From the NCBI GenBank assembly GCA_900754085.1, contig CAAEBO010000037.1, positions 1 through 10,991 on the forward strand: DNA of 10,991 nt, written 5' to 3'. Position numbers and translations under genes: made by a program. Below the pieces are notes generated by a model. The model saw nothing but the letters and a program-made list of their open reading frames with translations, was not told the DNA's origin and made no database searches. Source of the DNA: Clostridia bacterium. Lineage in GTDB: Bacteria; Bacillota; Clostridia; TANB77; CAG-508. Positions 1 to 6,677 of this stretch are shown here, in pieces (the stretch's first letter is position 1; each line of letters opens with the position of its first letter).

Positions 1-396
1 ATATTATTAATGGGACCTATTTCTAATATAGCAATTGCAGGATTATTCGTAATCATAAACAAAGCAGAATTAGTATACATAAATATAGTGATTGCAATAT
101 TTAATTTATTACCAATATATCCATTAGATGGAGGACAAATACTAAATAGAATATTAAGGATTTTTTACAGTAATTTGGAGTCATATAAAATAACTAATTC
201 GATTAACAACATAATTATGAGTATTCTTACAGCATTAGCTAGTATAGGTTTAATCTATACGAAAAATATAGCAATTATTTTTATAGTAGTACTTATGTGG
301 TATTTGATTATAAAAGAAAACATTAAATATAAAGAAATGAGCAAATATTTTAAATCTTTTCACAATCTGGACAAAAAAACTAATTATAATGTATAA
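1..396 (+). CDS. Site-2 protease (M50 family), SpoIVFB-like, C-terminal part
   Basis: This is a partial gene. The reading frame is open from base 1, and 131 residues precede the stop. The M50 signature NLLPIYPLDGG lies at visible residues 35-45, and its Asp43 is the expected third zinc ligand. The GPISN segment at residues 5-9 matches the conserved turn before that helix. Hydrophobic stretches near residues 5-20, 24-40, 70-87 and 89-105 indicate a polytopic membrane protein. The HExxH half of the active site must lie upstream of the window. In spore formers this family includes SpoIVFB, which cleaves pro-sigma-K in the mother-cell membrane. Other M50 proteins clip anti-sigma factors, so the sporulation role is inferred. 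The ATG at base 10 lies inside the domain and is not the true start. Confidence 0.85.
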   Translation: MLLMGPISNIAIAGLFVIINKAELVYINIVIAIFNLLPIYPLDGGQILNRILRIFYSNLESYKITNSINNIIMSILTALASIGLIYTKNIAIIFIVVLMWYLIIKENIKYKEMSKYFKSFHNLDKKTNYNV

Positions 397-397
397 T
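368..397 (+). promoter_or_regulatory. Candidate sigma-A promoter for the two-component operon
   Basis: TGGACA at 368-373 and TATAAT at 392-397 are separated by 18 bp. The -10 box overlaps the stop codon of the protease gene. Transcription would start near 404, just ahead of the response-regulator ribosome-binding site, giving a very short leader. The box is good but the -35 has one mismatch, and TATAAT-like strings are common in this A+T-rich DNA. Read-through from the protease gene is an alternative. Confidence 0.4.
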
Positions 398-422
398 AGT
401 TATATAAAAGGAGCGAAAACAT

Positions 423-1100
423 ATGGGTAGTGAAAAAATTTTAGTAGTAGATGACGAATCAAGAATGAGAAAACTAATTAAAGATTTTTTGGCTCAAAAA
501 GGTTACGAAATTTTAGAAGCAGAAGATGGTGAAAAAGCATTAGAAATATTCGAAGAAAATCAAAATAAAATAAACTTAATATTATTAGATGTTATGATGC
601 CAAAATTGGATGGATGGTCTGTTTTAAGGCAGATAAGACAAATATCACAAATACCAATTATAATGCTTACAGCTAGAGGAGAAGAACAAGATGAATTATT
701 TGGATTTGAACTTGGGGTAGATGAGTATATTTCTAAACCATTTAGTCCAAAAATATTAGTGGCAAGAGTAGAAGCAATATTAAAAAGAACGAAGAAAGAA
801 AAAGATAAATTTAAAGATTATGGTGGAATTATTATAGATCCAGATGGAAGAACTGTAAAAGTAGATGGAAAACAAATAGAATTAAGTTTAAGAGAATATG
901 AACTGTTAAAATATTTAATAGATAACGAAAATATTGCATTATCAAGAGATAAAATATTAAACAATGTATGGAATTATGACTATTATGGCGATTCTAGAAC
1001 GATAGATAGTCATATTAAAAAAATTAGGCATAAGCTAGGAAAAAAAGGAAAATATATCGAAACAATGCGTGGCGTTGGATATAAATTCGAGGTTAAGTAG
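423..1100 (+). CDS. OmpR/PhoB-family response regulator
   Basis: The product is a 225-residue DNA-binding response regulator, the usual length for the family. The N-terminal receiver domain (about 5-120) has the acidic pair Asp10/Asp11, the phosphoacceptor Asp56 in LLLDVMMP, the switch Thr83 and Lys105 in SKPF. A C-terminal winged-helix domain (about 130-223) carries the SLREYELL, DSHIKKIRHKLG and MRGVGYKF segments typical of OmpR/PhoB proteins. Regulators of this type bind tandem direct repeats about 10-11 bp apart when phosphorylated. The start is fixed by AAAGGAG at 407-413, nine bases before ATG. Its stop overlaps the start of the kinase gene, so the two are surely a cognate pair. The target is unknown. 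The sortase/surface-protein operon just downstream, with 10-bp-spaced AATGTC boxes, is the obvious candidate. Confidence 0.95.
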   Translation: MGSEKILVVDDESRMRKLIKDFLAQKGYEILEAEDGEKALEIFEENQNKINLILLDVMMPKLDGWSVLRQIRQISQIPIIMLTARGEEQDELFGFELGVDEYISKPFSPKILVARVEAILKRTKKEKDKFKDYGGIIIDPDGRTVKVDGKQIELSLREYELLKYLIDNENIALSRDKILNNVWNYDYYGDSRTIDSHIKKIRHKLGKKGKYIETMRGVGYKFEVK

Positions 1101-2593
1101 TGAAAAAAGTAAATAAAAAATATAATTCTATACGATTCAAATTATTTATAACCCTTGCAATATCTGTTGCAGTAATAATATTATTCTTAATAATATTAAA
1201 TAATATAGTTTTAGAATCATTTTATTTGTATACAAAGCAAGGAGCTCTTGTAGACATATATGACGAAGTAAACAAATACTATAATATGAATCAATCCGAA
1301 AAAGTAATAACCAATATTTTATCAAATTATGCAATAAAAAATAACTATGATATTATTTTAGAAACACAAGATGGAATAAATTTATATACTTCTAATGAAA
1401 ATTTTATTCAGACAATAAATGAAATGAATGCCTTAAGAAGTGATGGAAATAAAAATGTTATATATATAAATAAAAATGTTAATATAAAAAAGATAAAGGA
1501 TCCATCTAATAATATTACATACATGCTATTATCTGGTACATTAGATAATAATTACAACTTATACATAAGAATGCCAATATCTTCAATTCAAGAAAGTGTA
1601 AAAATTTCGAATACGTTTTTATACTTAATAGGAGGTATTACATTAATAATTGCAGCAATAATAATTACATTTATTTCTAAGAGATTTACAGAGCCTATTC
1701 AAGAGTTAAATGAAATAGCAGAAAAAATGGCAAGGCTTGACTTTAGTAAAAAATTCCATCCAAAAGATGTAGATGACGAAATAGACGACTTAGGAAAAAA
1801 TATTAATATTATGTCAGATAAACTTGAAGGAACAATACAACAATTAAGAAATTCTAATGTAGAATTGGAAAAAGATATAGAAGAAAAGTCTAAAATAGAA
1901 GAAATGAGAACTCAATTTATATCAGATGTTTCTCACGAATTAAAAACACCAATAGCTTTAATCCAAGGATATGCAGAAGGTTTAGTAGAAAATGTTAATT
2001 CAGATGAAGAGAATAGACAATTTTATGCAAATGTTATATTGGATGAAGCAAATAAGATGGATAAGTTAGTAAAACAATTGTTAGAACTTATGAAACTGGA
2101 ATATGGAAAGAGAGAGTTCCAAAATGCAAATTTTAACATTACAGAATTAATTCAAGAAGTTATAAGAAAATCTAAAGTAATGTTAGAAGAAAATAATATA
2201 GATGTAAAAATAGAAATGCCTAATGAAGTTATGGTATATGCAGACGAATTTTATATAGAGCAAGTGGTGACAAATTATTTTACGAATGCAATAAAACATG
2301 CAAAAGAAATATTTAATGAGAAATATATAAAAGTGACAGTTGAAAAAAGAAAGAAGAAGAATAAAGTTAGAATTTCTATTTTTAATACAGGAGATAATAT
2401 AGAAGAAGAAAACTTACAAAGAATATGGAAACGTTTCTATAAAATAGATTCTTCTAGAAACAGAGCTGATGGCGGAACAGGAATAGGATTGTCATTAGTA
2501 AAGGCAATAATGAATAATTATAATAATGACTTTGGTGTAAGAAATAAAGACACAGGAGTAGAATTTTATTTTGATTTAGATATAGAAAAATAG
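1100..2593 (+). CDS. Membrane sensor histidine kinase (HAMP, HisKA, HATPase_c)
   Basis: The product is a 497-residue classical sensor kinase. Transmembrane helix 1 is at about residues 14-36, followed by an extracellular sensor segment of roughly 135 residues with no recognisable fold. Transmembrane helix 2 is at about 172-193. A HAMP linker (to about 245) and a coiled-coil stretch (about 245-268) lead to the H-box DVSHELKTP with the phosphorylated His279. The ATP-binding domain has the N-box NYFTNAIKHA (Asn392/Asn396), the G1 motif NTGDN, RFYKID and the G2 motif GGTGIGLSLVKAI. The start is GTG, with its G being the last base of the preceding TAG. GAGGT at 1089-1093 serves as ribosome-binding site, so translation is coupled to the regulator. 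The ligand is unknown. The extracellular loop and the neighbouring surface-protein genes suggest an envelope or external cue (inference). Confidence 0.95.
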   Translation: MKKVNKKYNSIRFKLFITLAISVAVIILFLIILNNIVLESFYLYTKQGALVDIYDEVNKYYNMNQSEKVITNILSNYAIKNNYDIILETQDGINLYTSNENFIQTINEMNALRSDGNKNVIYINKNVNIKKIKDPSNNITYMLLSGTLDNNYNLYIRMPISSIQESVKISNTFLYLIGGITLIIAAIIITFISKRFTEPIQELNEIAEKMARLDFSKKFHPKDVDDEIDDLGKNINIMSDKLEGTIQQLRNSNVELEKDIEEKSKIEEMRTQFISDVSHELKTPIALIQGYAEGLVENVNSDEENRQFYANVILDEANKMDKLVKQLLELMKLEYGKREFQNANFNITELIQEVIRKSKVMLEENNIDVKIEMPNEVMVYADEFYIEQVVTNYFTNAIKHAKEIFNEKYIKVTVEKRKKKNKVRISIFNTGDNIEEENLQRIWKRFYKIDSSRNRADGGTGIGLSLVKAIMNNYNNDFGVRNKDTGVEFYFDLDIEK

Positions 2594-2594
2594 T

Positions 2595-2636
2595 AAAAAG
2601 CTCTTATTAATATAAAATATTAATAAGAGCTTTTTT
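2595..2636 (+). terminator. Intrinsic terminator after the two-component operon
   Basis: A perfect 19-bp stem (2595-2613 pairing with 2617-2635) closes a 3-base AAA loop and ends in a run of six T. The core is AGCTCTTATTAATAT and its complement. It begins two bases after the kinase stop. The 5' arm starts with five A, so it could also terminate transcription from the opposite strand. It separates the kinase operon from the sortase unit. Confidence 0.9.
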
Positions 2637-2662
2637 GTAGTATGTAAGAGTTATCCTGTAAA

Positions 2663-2678
2663 AATGTCGAATAATGTC
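2663..2678 (+). promoter_or_regulatory. Tandem AATGTC boxes, 10-bp period (candidate operator; includes a Spo0A-box match)
   Basis: AATGTC occurs at 2663-2668 and again at 2673-2678, exactly one helical turn apart and 12 bp upstream of the candidate -35 box. This spacing fits the tandem half-sites used by OmpR/PhoB-type regulators, and such a regulator is encoded immediately upstream. The first copy also contains TGTCGAA (2665-2671), an exact match to the Spo0A-box consensus. Which regulator binds, if any, cannot be told from sequence. Confidence 0.4.
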
Positions 2679-2690
2679 CTACGAAAAAAC

Positions 2691-2722
2691 TTTACAAAGT
2701 AGATAAAATAATGTAATATAAT
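2691..2722 (+). promoter_or_regulatory. Candidate promoter of the sortase/surface-protein operon
   Basis: TTTACA at 2691-2696 pairs with TAATAT at 2714-2719 at 17-bp spacing. A full TATAAT lies at 2717-2722, but it is 20 bp from TTTACA, so the exact -10 is unsure. The -35 sits in a small dyad (ACTTT-AC-AAAGT, 2689-2700). A perfect 14-bp palindrome (2724-2737) lies at the expected start site. The unit needs its own promoter because a strong terminator lies just upstream. Confidence 0.5.
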
Positions 2723-2761
2723 AAAAATTGCAATTTTATTCATTTAGTTTTTTTCAAATAG

Positions 2762-3370
2762 GTGGTGGTAGCCATATGTAATTTTAGTCGTAAAAATATA
2801 ATCTTAATTTCTTTTATAATTTCAGTATTAATTTTTATTTTTTTAAATCAAAAATTTTTTATTAAACAAAATCAATTTTTTGAAAATTCTTTAGAAAAAA
2901 TTATTCCAGACAATGTAAATATAGAACTAGTAATGCCAAATAATAATATTTTGCAAGAGAAAGAATACGCAGAAAATAAAGAAAATTGGCAAATAGAAAT
3001 TCCTAAAATTAATTTAATAGCGCCTATAGCAGAAGGAACAAGCATGAATATTATGAACAAATATGTAGGTCATTTTGAAGAAACACCTAAGAGTAATGGG
3101 AATATTGGGCTTGCAGCACATAATAGGGGATATGAAGTTAATTATTTTAATAATTTAAAATTATTATCAAAAGGAGATTTAATAATATACACTTATAATG
3201 GAGAGATAAGTAAATACACTGTAAATGAAATTGGAATTATAAAAGATACGGACTGGAGTAAATTACAAGAGAGTAAACAAGATAAATTAACATTAATAAC
3301 ATGTTTAGAAAATAAGCCAGAATATAGAAGATATGTACAGGCAATAAAATGTAAAGGAGATAATGAATGA
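2762..3370 (+). CDS. Class D-like sortase (cysteine transpeptidase), start uncertain
   Basis: The product is a membrane-anchored sortase of about 202 residues if begun at the GTG at 2762. A single N-terminal hydrophobic helix (about 12-29) is followed by a linker and a catalytic domain (about 76-198). Catalytic His120 lies in LAAHNRG, the nucleophile Cys181 in TLITC, and the active-site Arg189/190 in EYRRYVQA. Sortases cleave LPXTG-like motifs and attach the protein to the cell wall or to another protein. Class D is inferred from size and motif style. The start is problematic: AGGTGGTGG (2760-2768) looks like the ribosome-binding site, but the ATG seven bases after it (2776) is followed at once by TAA. 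In-frame options are GTG 2762 or 2765, or ATA 2774. The stop overlaps the next start as ATGA, so the next gene is co-translated and is the likely substrate. Confidence 0.85.
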   Translation: MVVAICNFSRKNIILISFIISVLIFIFLNQKFFIKQNQFFENSLEKIIPDNVNIELVMPNNNILQEKEYAENKENWQIEIPKINLIAPIAEGTSMNIMNKYVGHFEETPKSNGNIGLAAHNRGYEVNYFNNLKLLSKGDLIIYTYNGEISKYTVNEIGIIKDTDWSKLQESKQDKLTLITCLENKPEYRRYVQAIKCKGDNE

Positions 3371-4620
3371 AAAGATTAATTACAAAACTTATAATTGTAT
3401 TTACTATTGTAACATGTATATTAAATATAGTTACAATAAAAACATTTGCTAATATAGATAAAAAAGATTTATATTCCAAAGGAGATTGTGGTAGATTATT
3501 AAAAAAGGGAGATACTGTAGTAAAAACATATATTGTTGTATATAACCAAAATGGTAAAGAATATCCTGCATATTGTTTAGACAAAAACAAAGCAGGTGTA
3601 GATGACAATATCAGTTATGATGTAACATTAGATGGCATTATAAAAAATGTATACATATGGAAAGCGATAACAAATGGATATCCATATAAAACACCAGAAG
3701 AAATGGGATGCAATACAGTAGGAGAAGCCTTTATGGCAACTAAGATGGCTGTATATTCAGTTTTATATAATTATACAATAAACGATTTTTCACCTATAGG
3801 AGAAGCAGGGACTAGAACATGGAATGCCTTAAATAATATTTTATTAAAAGTAAATGATGGAGAGAATACACAAATATCATCAAATTTAAATATAGTAGAA
3901 GAAAGCACAGAATGGAAAGAAAATGCTAATATGCCAGGATGTATAAGCAAAGATTTTTATATTAAACCAGATGGTCCAATGAATACATATAATGTAGTAA
4001 AAGAAAAAGTAACAGAAGGTACAATAATTACAGATTTAAACGATACACCAAGACAAGAGTTTAAATCTAACGAAAAATTTAGAGTAACAATGCCGATAAA
4101 CGAGCTAAGTGATGGTGGAAATATGAAAATAAAAGCTTTTGGAAATGTAGAAACAAAGCCAATCTTTATAGGAAGAGCTTCAAATACTAATAATCAAGAT
4201 TATGCAATAACAGGTATTACTTACGAAAATGGTTCTGGAGAAAAAATGGTTTACTATGAAAAAAATAAAACAAAAATAAAAATAGTAAAAAAAGACGAAA
4301 CAGGAAAAAAAGCTTTAGAAAATGCAATATTCCAATTATTAGATAAAGACAAGAAAGTTGTTATTTCGGAAATTAAAACAAATGAACGAGGAGAAGCAAT
4401 ACTAGAAAATGTATTACCAGGTACATATTATATAAAGGAAATACAAGCCCCAACAGGATATATTTTATATAATGGTTATATCGAAATAACGCCTAAATTT
4501 AACGAAGAATTAACAATTACAATAAAGAATACAAAAGAAGAAATTCCAAATATAGAAATAACAGAGAACAATTTAGAAGTAAAAAATGCTATAAAGAAAT
4601 TACCAAAAACAGGAATGTAA
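3367..4620 (+). CDS. Secreted surface protein: thioester (TQXA-type) domain plus SpaA/Cna_B-like domain, LPKTG terminus
   Basis: The product has 417 residues. A signal peptide covers about residues 1-28, with likely cleavage after TFA. Residues about 35-200 look like a thioester adhesin domain: GDCGRLLKKG, then Cys70 in YPAYCLD, and ATKMAVYS at 124-131 where the family has TQxA[IV]W or Y. The Gln that should form the thioester with the Cys is Lys126 here. Residues about 303-390 form a SpaA/Cna_B-type prealbumin-like domain: Lys308 in IVKKDETG, Glu358 in YYIKEIQAPTGY and Asn387 in IKNTK are the expected isopeptide Lys, catalytic Glu and Asn. The protein ends KLPKTGM, a sortase motif without the usual hydrophobic helix and basic tail. 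AAAGGAGA at 3353-3360 supports the start, and ATGA overlap couples it to the sortase. It is probably a sortase substrate or secreted adhesin; the thioester function is doubtful. Confidence 0.85.
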   Translation: MKRLITKLIIVFTIVTCILNIVTIKTFANIDKKDLYSKGDCGRLLKKGDTVVKTYIVVYNQNGKEYPAYCLDKNKAGVDDNISYDVTLDGIIKNVYIWKAITNGYPYKTPEEMGCNTVGEAFMATKMAVYSVLYNYTINDFSPIGEAGTRTWNALNNILLKVNDGENTQISSNLNIVEESTEWKENANMPGCISKDFYIKPDGPMNTYNVVKEKVTEGTIITDLNDTPRQEFKSNEKFRVTMPINELSDGGNMKIKAFGNVETKPIFIGRASNTNNQDYAITGITYENGSGEKMVYYEKNKTKIKIVKKDETGKKALENAIFQLLDKDKKVVISEIKTNERGEAILENVLPGTYYIKEIQAPTGYILYNGYIEITPKFNEELTITIKNTKEEIPNIEITENNLEVKNAIKKLPKTGM

Positions 4621-4695
4621 AAAATATATAGAATTATAACTTTGAAAATATAGAGTGTCAAAAGGATATATTTTTTAAAAATATGACATATGTTT

Positions 4696-4715
4696 GCTAA
4701 CCTACAGTTAGCTTT
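4696..4715 (+). terminator. Weak hairpin GCTAAC-ctaca-GTTAGC, possible terminator or operator
   Basis: A perfect 6-bp inverted repeat (4696-4701 and 4707-4712) with a 5-base loop is followed by only three T. It is the only GC-bearing hairpin between the surface-protein gene and the next promoter. It could be a weak terminator for the sortase operon. As a dyad 24 bp upstream of the next -35 box, it could instead bind a regulator. The rest of the 4621-4736 stretch is A+T-rich with no gene visible. Confidence 0.35.
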
Positions 4716-4736
4716 AAAATAGATAGGTAAATTTCA

Positions 4737-4765
4737 TTGACAGATATTGCCCAAAACTATATAAT
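4737..4765 (+). promoter_or_regulatory. Consensus sigma-A promoter for the WG-repeat gene
   Basis: TTGACA (4737-4742) and TATAAT (4760-4765) are both exact consensus hexamers, separated by the optimal 17 bp. Transcription should start near 4772, giving a leader of about 55 bases to the ATG at 4827. This is the best promoter in the window and implies strong or constitutive expression unless repressed. Confidence 0.85.
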
Positions 4766-4826
4766 TATGTAGAACTTGACTATAAAAACAAAAGATGGGA
4801 AATATTCAAATAGGAGGATATTTGTA

Positions 4827-6608
4827 ATGAAATTTCAAGAGAAAAAAGATAATAAAAAATTAAAACAAATAAGCGCAATTGTAATAATAGCAATTATAAT
4901 AATTGTTGCAATAGTAGGAATAATAGTAGCGCTAAACAAAAGTAAAGAGAATTACGAAGTAGAAAAAATAGCAAGTGAAGACATAAATTACTATAAAATA
5001 ATGAGCAATGGAAAGTCTGGTATTATAGACAAAACGGGAAAAATAATTATAGAGCCTAAATACAATACAATAAAATTGCCAAATCCTAAAGAACCAATAT
5101 TTATATGTGTATATGACTATAATGCTACTTCAGGAGAGTATAAAACAAAAGTATTAAATGAAAAAAATGAAGAGATCTTAACAAATTACGAAAACATAAA
5201 CACAATAGATATAAAAGAAATTGTAAGTAGTATTCCTTACGAAAAAACAGTATTGCAATATCAAAAAGATGGAAAATATGGAATTATAAATTTCGAAGGT
5301 AAAAGCATAATAAAACCAATGTATGAAGAAATAAAAAACATGCCATATAGAGAAGGAGAATTAATAGCAAAAAAACAAGGGAAATATGGTGTGCTAAATA
5401 TAAATGGTGGTAAATTATTAGACTTTAAATATGATTATATAACAGGCGATAATTATTATAGTGAAGAAAAAAAATATGAACTAGATGGCTATATTGTAGG
5501 AATAAATAATGAACAAGGCAAAATGCAATATGGATATATAAGCAATAAGCGTGAACAAATTTTAGATGTTGAATTTGATAAAATATATAGAATGAATGAT
5601 ATAAAAGATGATGAGAATATATATTTGTTAGCAGAGAAAGATGGAAAAAGACAATTATATAAAAATAATAAAATACTATTAGATAACAACTACCAATCAA
5701 TAAATTATAGTGAAGACAGCAAATTATTAATTTTACAAAAAGATAATAAATATGGTGTAACAGATTTAAATGGAAAACAAATTTTAAGTGTAGATTACGA
5801 GCAAATTAGAATTCCAGGCAACTATATAATAGCTGTTAAAGATGGAAAACAAGTAATCTTTGATTTAGCAGGAACACAAAAAGACAATTTAGCATATACA
5901 AACATATTAAAGACAGAAAATGAAAATTATAGTGTAACTGTTGATAAAAATGATAAATATGGTGTAATTAATAAAGAAGGAGATATTTTAATAGAAAATA
6001 AATATAATTATATACAATATTTATATGATAATTATTTTATTGTAGGTGGAGAAACAGGAAAATCTGGAATAATAAATGAAAAAGGTGAGGAAATACTACC
6101 TATAAAATATGAAGTAATACAAAAGTTAGACAAAAACGATATTGTTCAAGCAATGATTGGAAATGTATTAGAACTGTACAGTAAAGACATGAAAAATATA
6201 GTTTCAATGGAAAATGGAAAATTGGAAATAAATGATGAATATATAAAAGTTTACTCAAGTAATCAGACAACATATGTTAGCAACGATGGAACTTTAAAAA
6301 CAAATTTCGAAATATTTGATAATAATATTTTTGCTTCTGAAAGGGAAGGAAAATGGGGATTTGTAGATAAAGATAATAATGTTGTAGTAGATTACCAATA
6401 TGATAAAGTTACAGAAGTAAACGAATTAGGATTTGCTGGAATAAAGAAATATGGAAAATGGGGAGTTATAGATGGAAAAGCAAATATAATTCTTGAGCCT
6501 ACTTATAAAATTCCAGAGCAAAATGGCGAACCTTATTTTATAGGAAAATACTATAAAGTTATTTCTGGATACGAAACAGAGTACTTTACAGATGATATAA
6601 ATGAATAA
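4827..6608 (+). CDS. Membrane-anchored WG (KWG) repeat protein
   Basis: The product has 593 residues: a short basic N-terminus, one hydrophobic helix at about 16-36 and a large domain that should lie outside the membrane. That domain contains about nine WG/KWG-type beta repeats. Each reads roughly as [K]YG[IV]I[ND]..G..I[IL]...YD.I; clear copies begin near residues 62, 149, 185, 234, 308, 377, 411, 508 and 543, and KWG is exact at 509-511 and 544-546. WG repeats are common in clostridial and Bacteroidetes proteins and probably fold as a solenoid or propeller; no biochemical function is established. The ATG at 4827 is chosen because AGGAGG (4812-4817) is nine bases upstream. An in-frame TTG at 4776 lies only a few bases from the predicted transcription start and has no ribosome-binding site. 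The gene seems to be its own transcription unit. A surface-binding role is inferred from context only. Confidence 0.85.
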   Translation: MKFQEKKDNKKLKQISAIVIIAIIIIVAIVGIIVALNKSKENYEVEKIASEDINYYKIMSNGKSGIIDKTGKIIIEPKYNTIKLPNPKEPIFICVYDYNATSGEYKTKVLNEKNEEILTNYENINTIDIKEIVSSIPYEKTVLQYQKDGKYGIINFEGKSIIKPMYEEIKNMPYREGELIAKKQGKYGVLNINGGKLLDFKYDYITGDNYYSEEKKYELDGYIVGINNEQGKMQYGYISNKREQILDVEFDKIYRMNDIKDDENIYLLAEKDGKRQLYKNNKILLDNNYQSINYSEDSKLLILQKDNKYGVTDLNGKQILSVDYEQIRIPGNYIIAVKDGKQVIFDLAGTQKDNLAYTNILKTENENYSVTVDKNDKYGVINKEGDILIENKYNYIQYLYDNYFIVGGETGKSGIINEKGEEILPIKYEVIQKLDKNDIVQAMIGNVLELYSKDMKNIVSMENGKLEINDEYIKVYSSNQTTYVSNDGTLKTNFEIFDNNIFASEREGKWGFVDKDNNVVVDYQYDKVTEVNELGFAGIKKYGKWGVIDGKANIILEPTYKIPEQNGEPYFIGKYYKVISGYETEYFTDDINE

Positions 6609-6622
6609 TAAAAATTACAAAA

Positions 6623-6652
6623 GATAATAGGGCGAAGAGTCGCCCTATTATC
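6623..6652 (+). terminator. Perfect 13-bp hairpin after the WG-repeat gene, without a downstream T-run
   Basis: GATAATAGGGCGA (6623-6635) pairs perfectly with 6640-6652 around an AGAG loop, 15 bases after the WG-gene stop. The GGGCG core makes it very stable for this genome. On the plus strand it is followed by CAAATTT, not a T-tract; on the minus strand it is followed by TTTT. It may stop transcription poorly, or act as an mRNA 3'-end protector or processing site. No promoter is visible between it and the next start at 6678. Confidence 0.6.
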
Positions 6653-6677
6653 AAATTTAAGAAAGAGGGAATAAAAA

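Noticed and set aside
452..458. TGACGAA Spo0A-box-like match, with similar ones near 1261 and 1777
   Set aside because: These are Asp-Glu codons inside coding sequence, not placed as regulatory sites; they mainly show that degenerate box matches are not rare here.
3237..3608. Minus-strand 123-codon hydrophobic ORF across the sortase/surface-protein junction
   Set aside because: It is antisense to two overlapping genes with clear catalytic and signal motifs; hydrophobicity follows from reading A-rich codons in reverse.
4656..4688. TGTCA/TGACA inverted repeat around an A/T palindrome after the surface-protein gene
   Set aside because: The inner palindrome leaves almost no loop and the outer arms do not join it without mismatches; it is probably chance in A+T-rich DNA.
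4776..4826. Upstream TTG start for the WG-repeat protein (17 extra residues)
   Set aside because: It lies about four bases after the predicted transcription start and has no ribosome-binding site, while ATG 4827 has AGGAGG at ideal spacing and leads directly into the membrane helix.
5425..5700. Minus-strand ORFs inside the WG-repeat gene
   Set aside because: They are antisense shadows of a repetitive Lys/Asn/Tyr-rich gene with no independent support.
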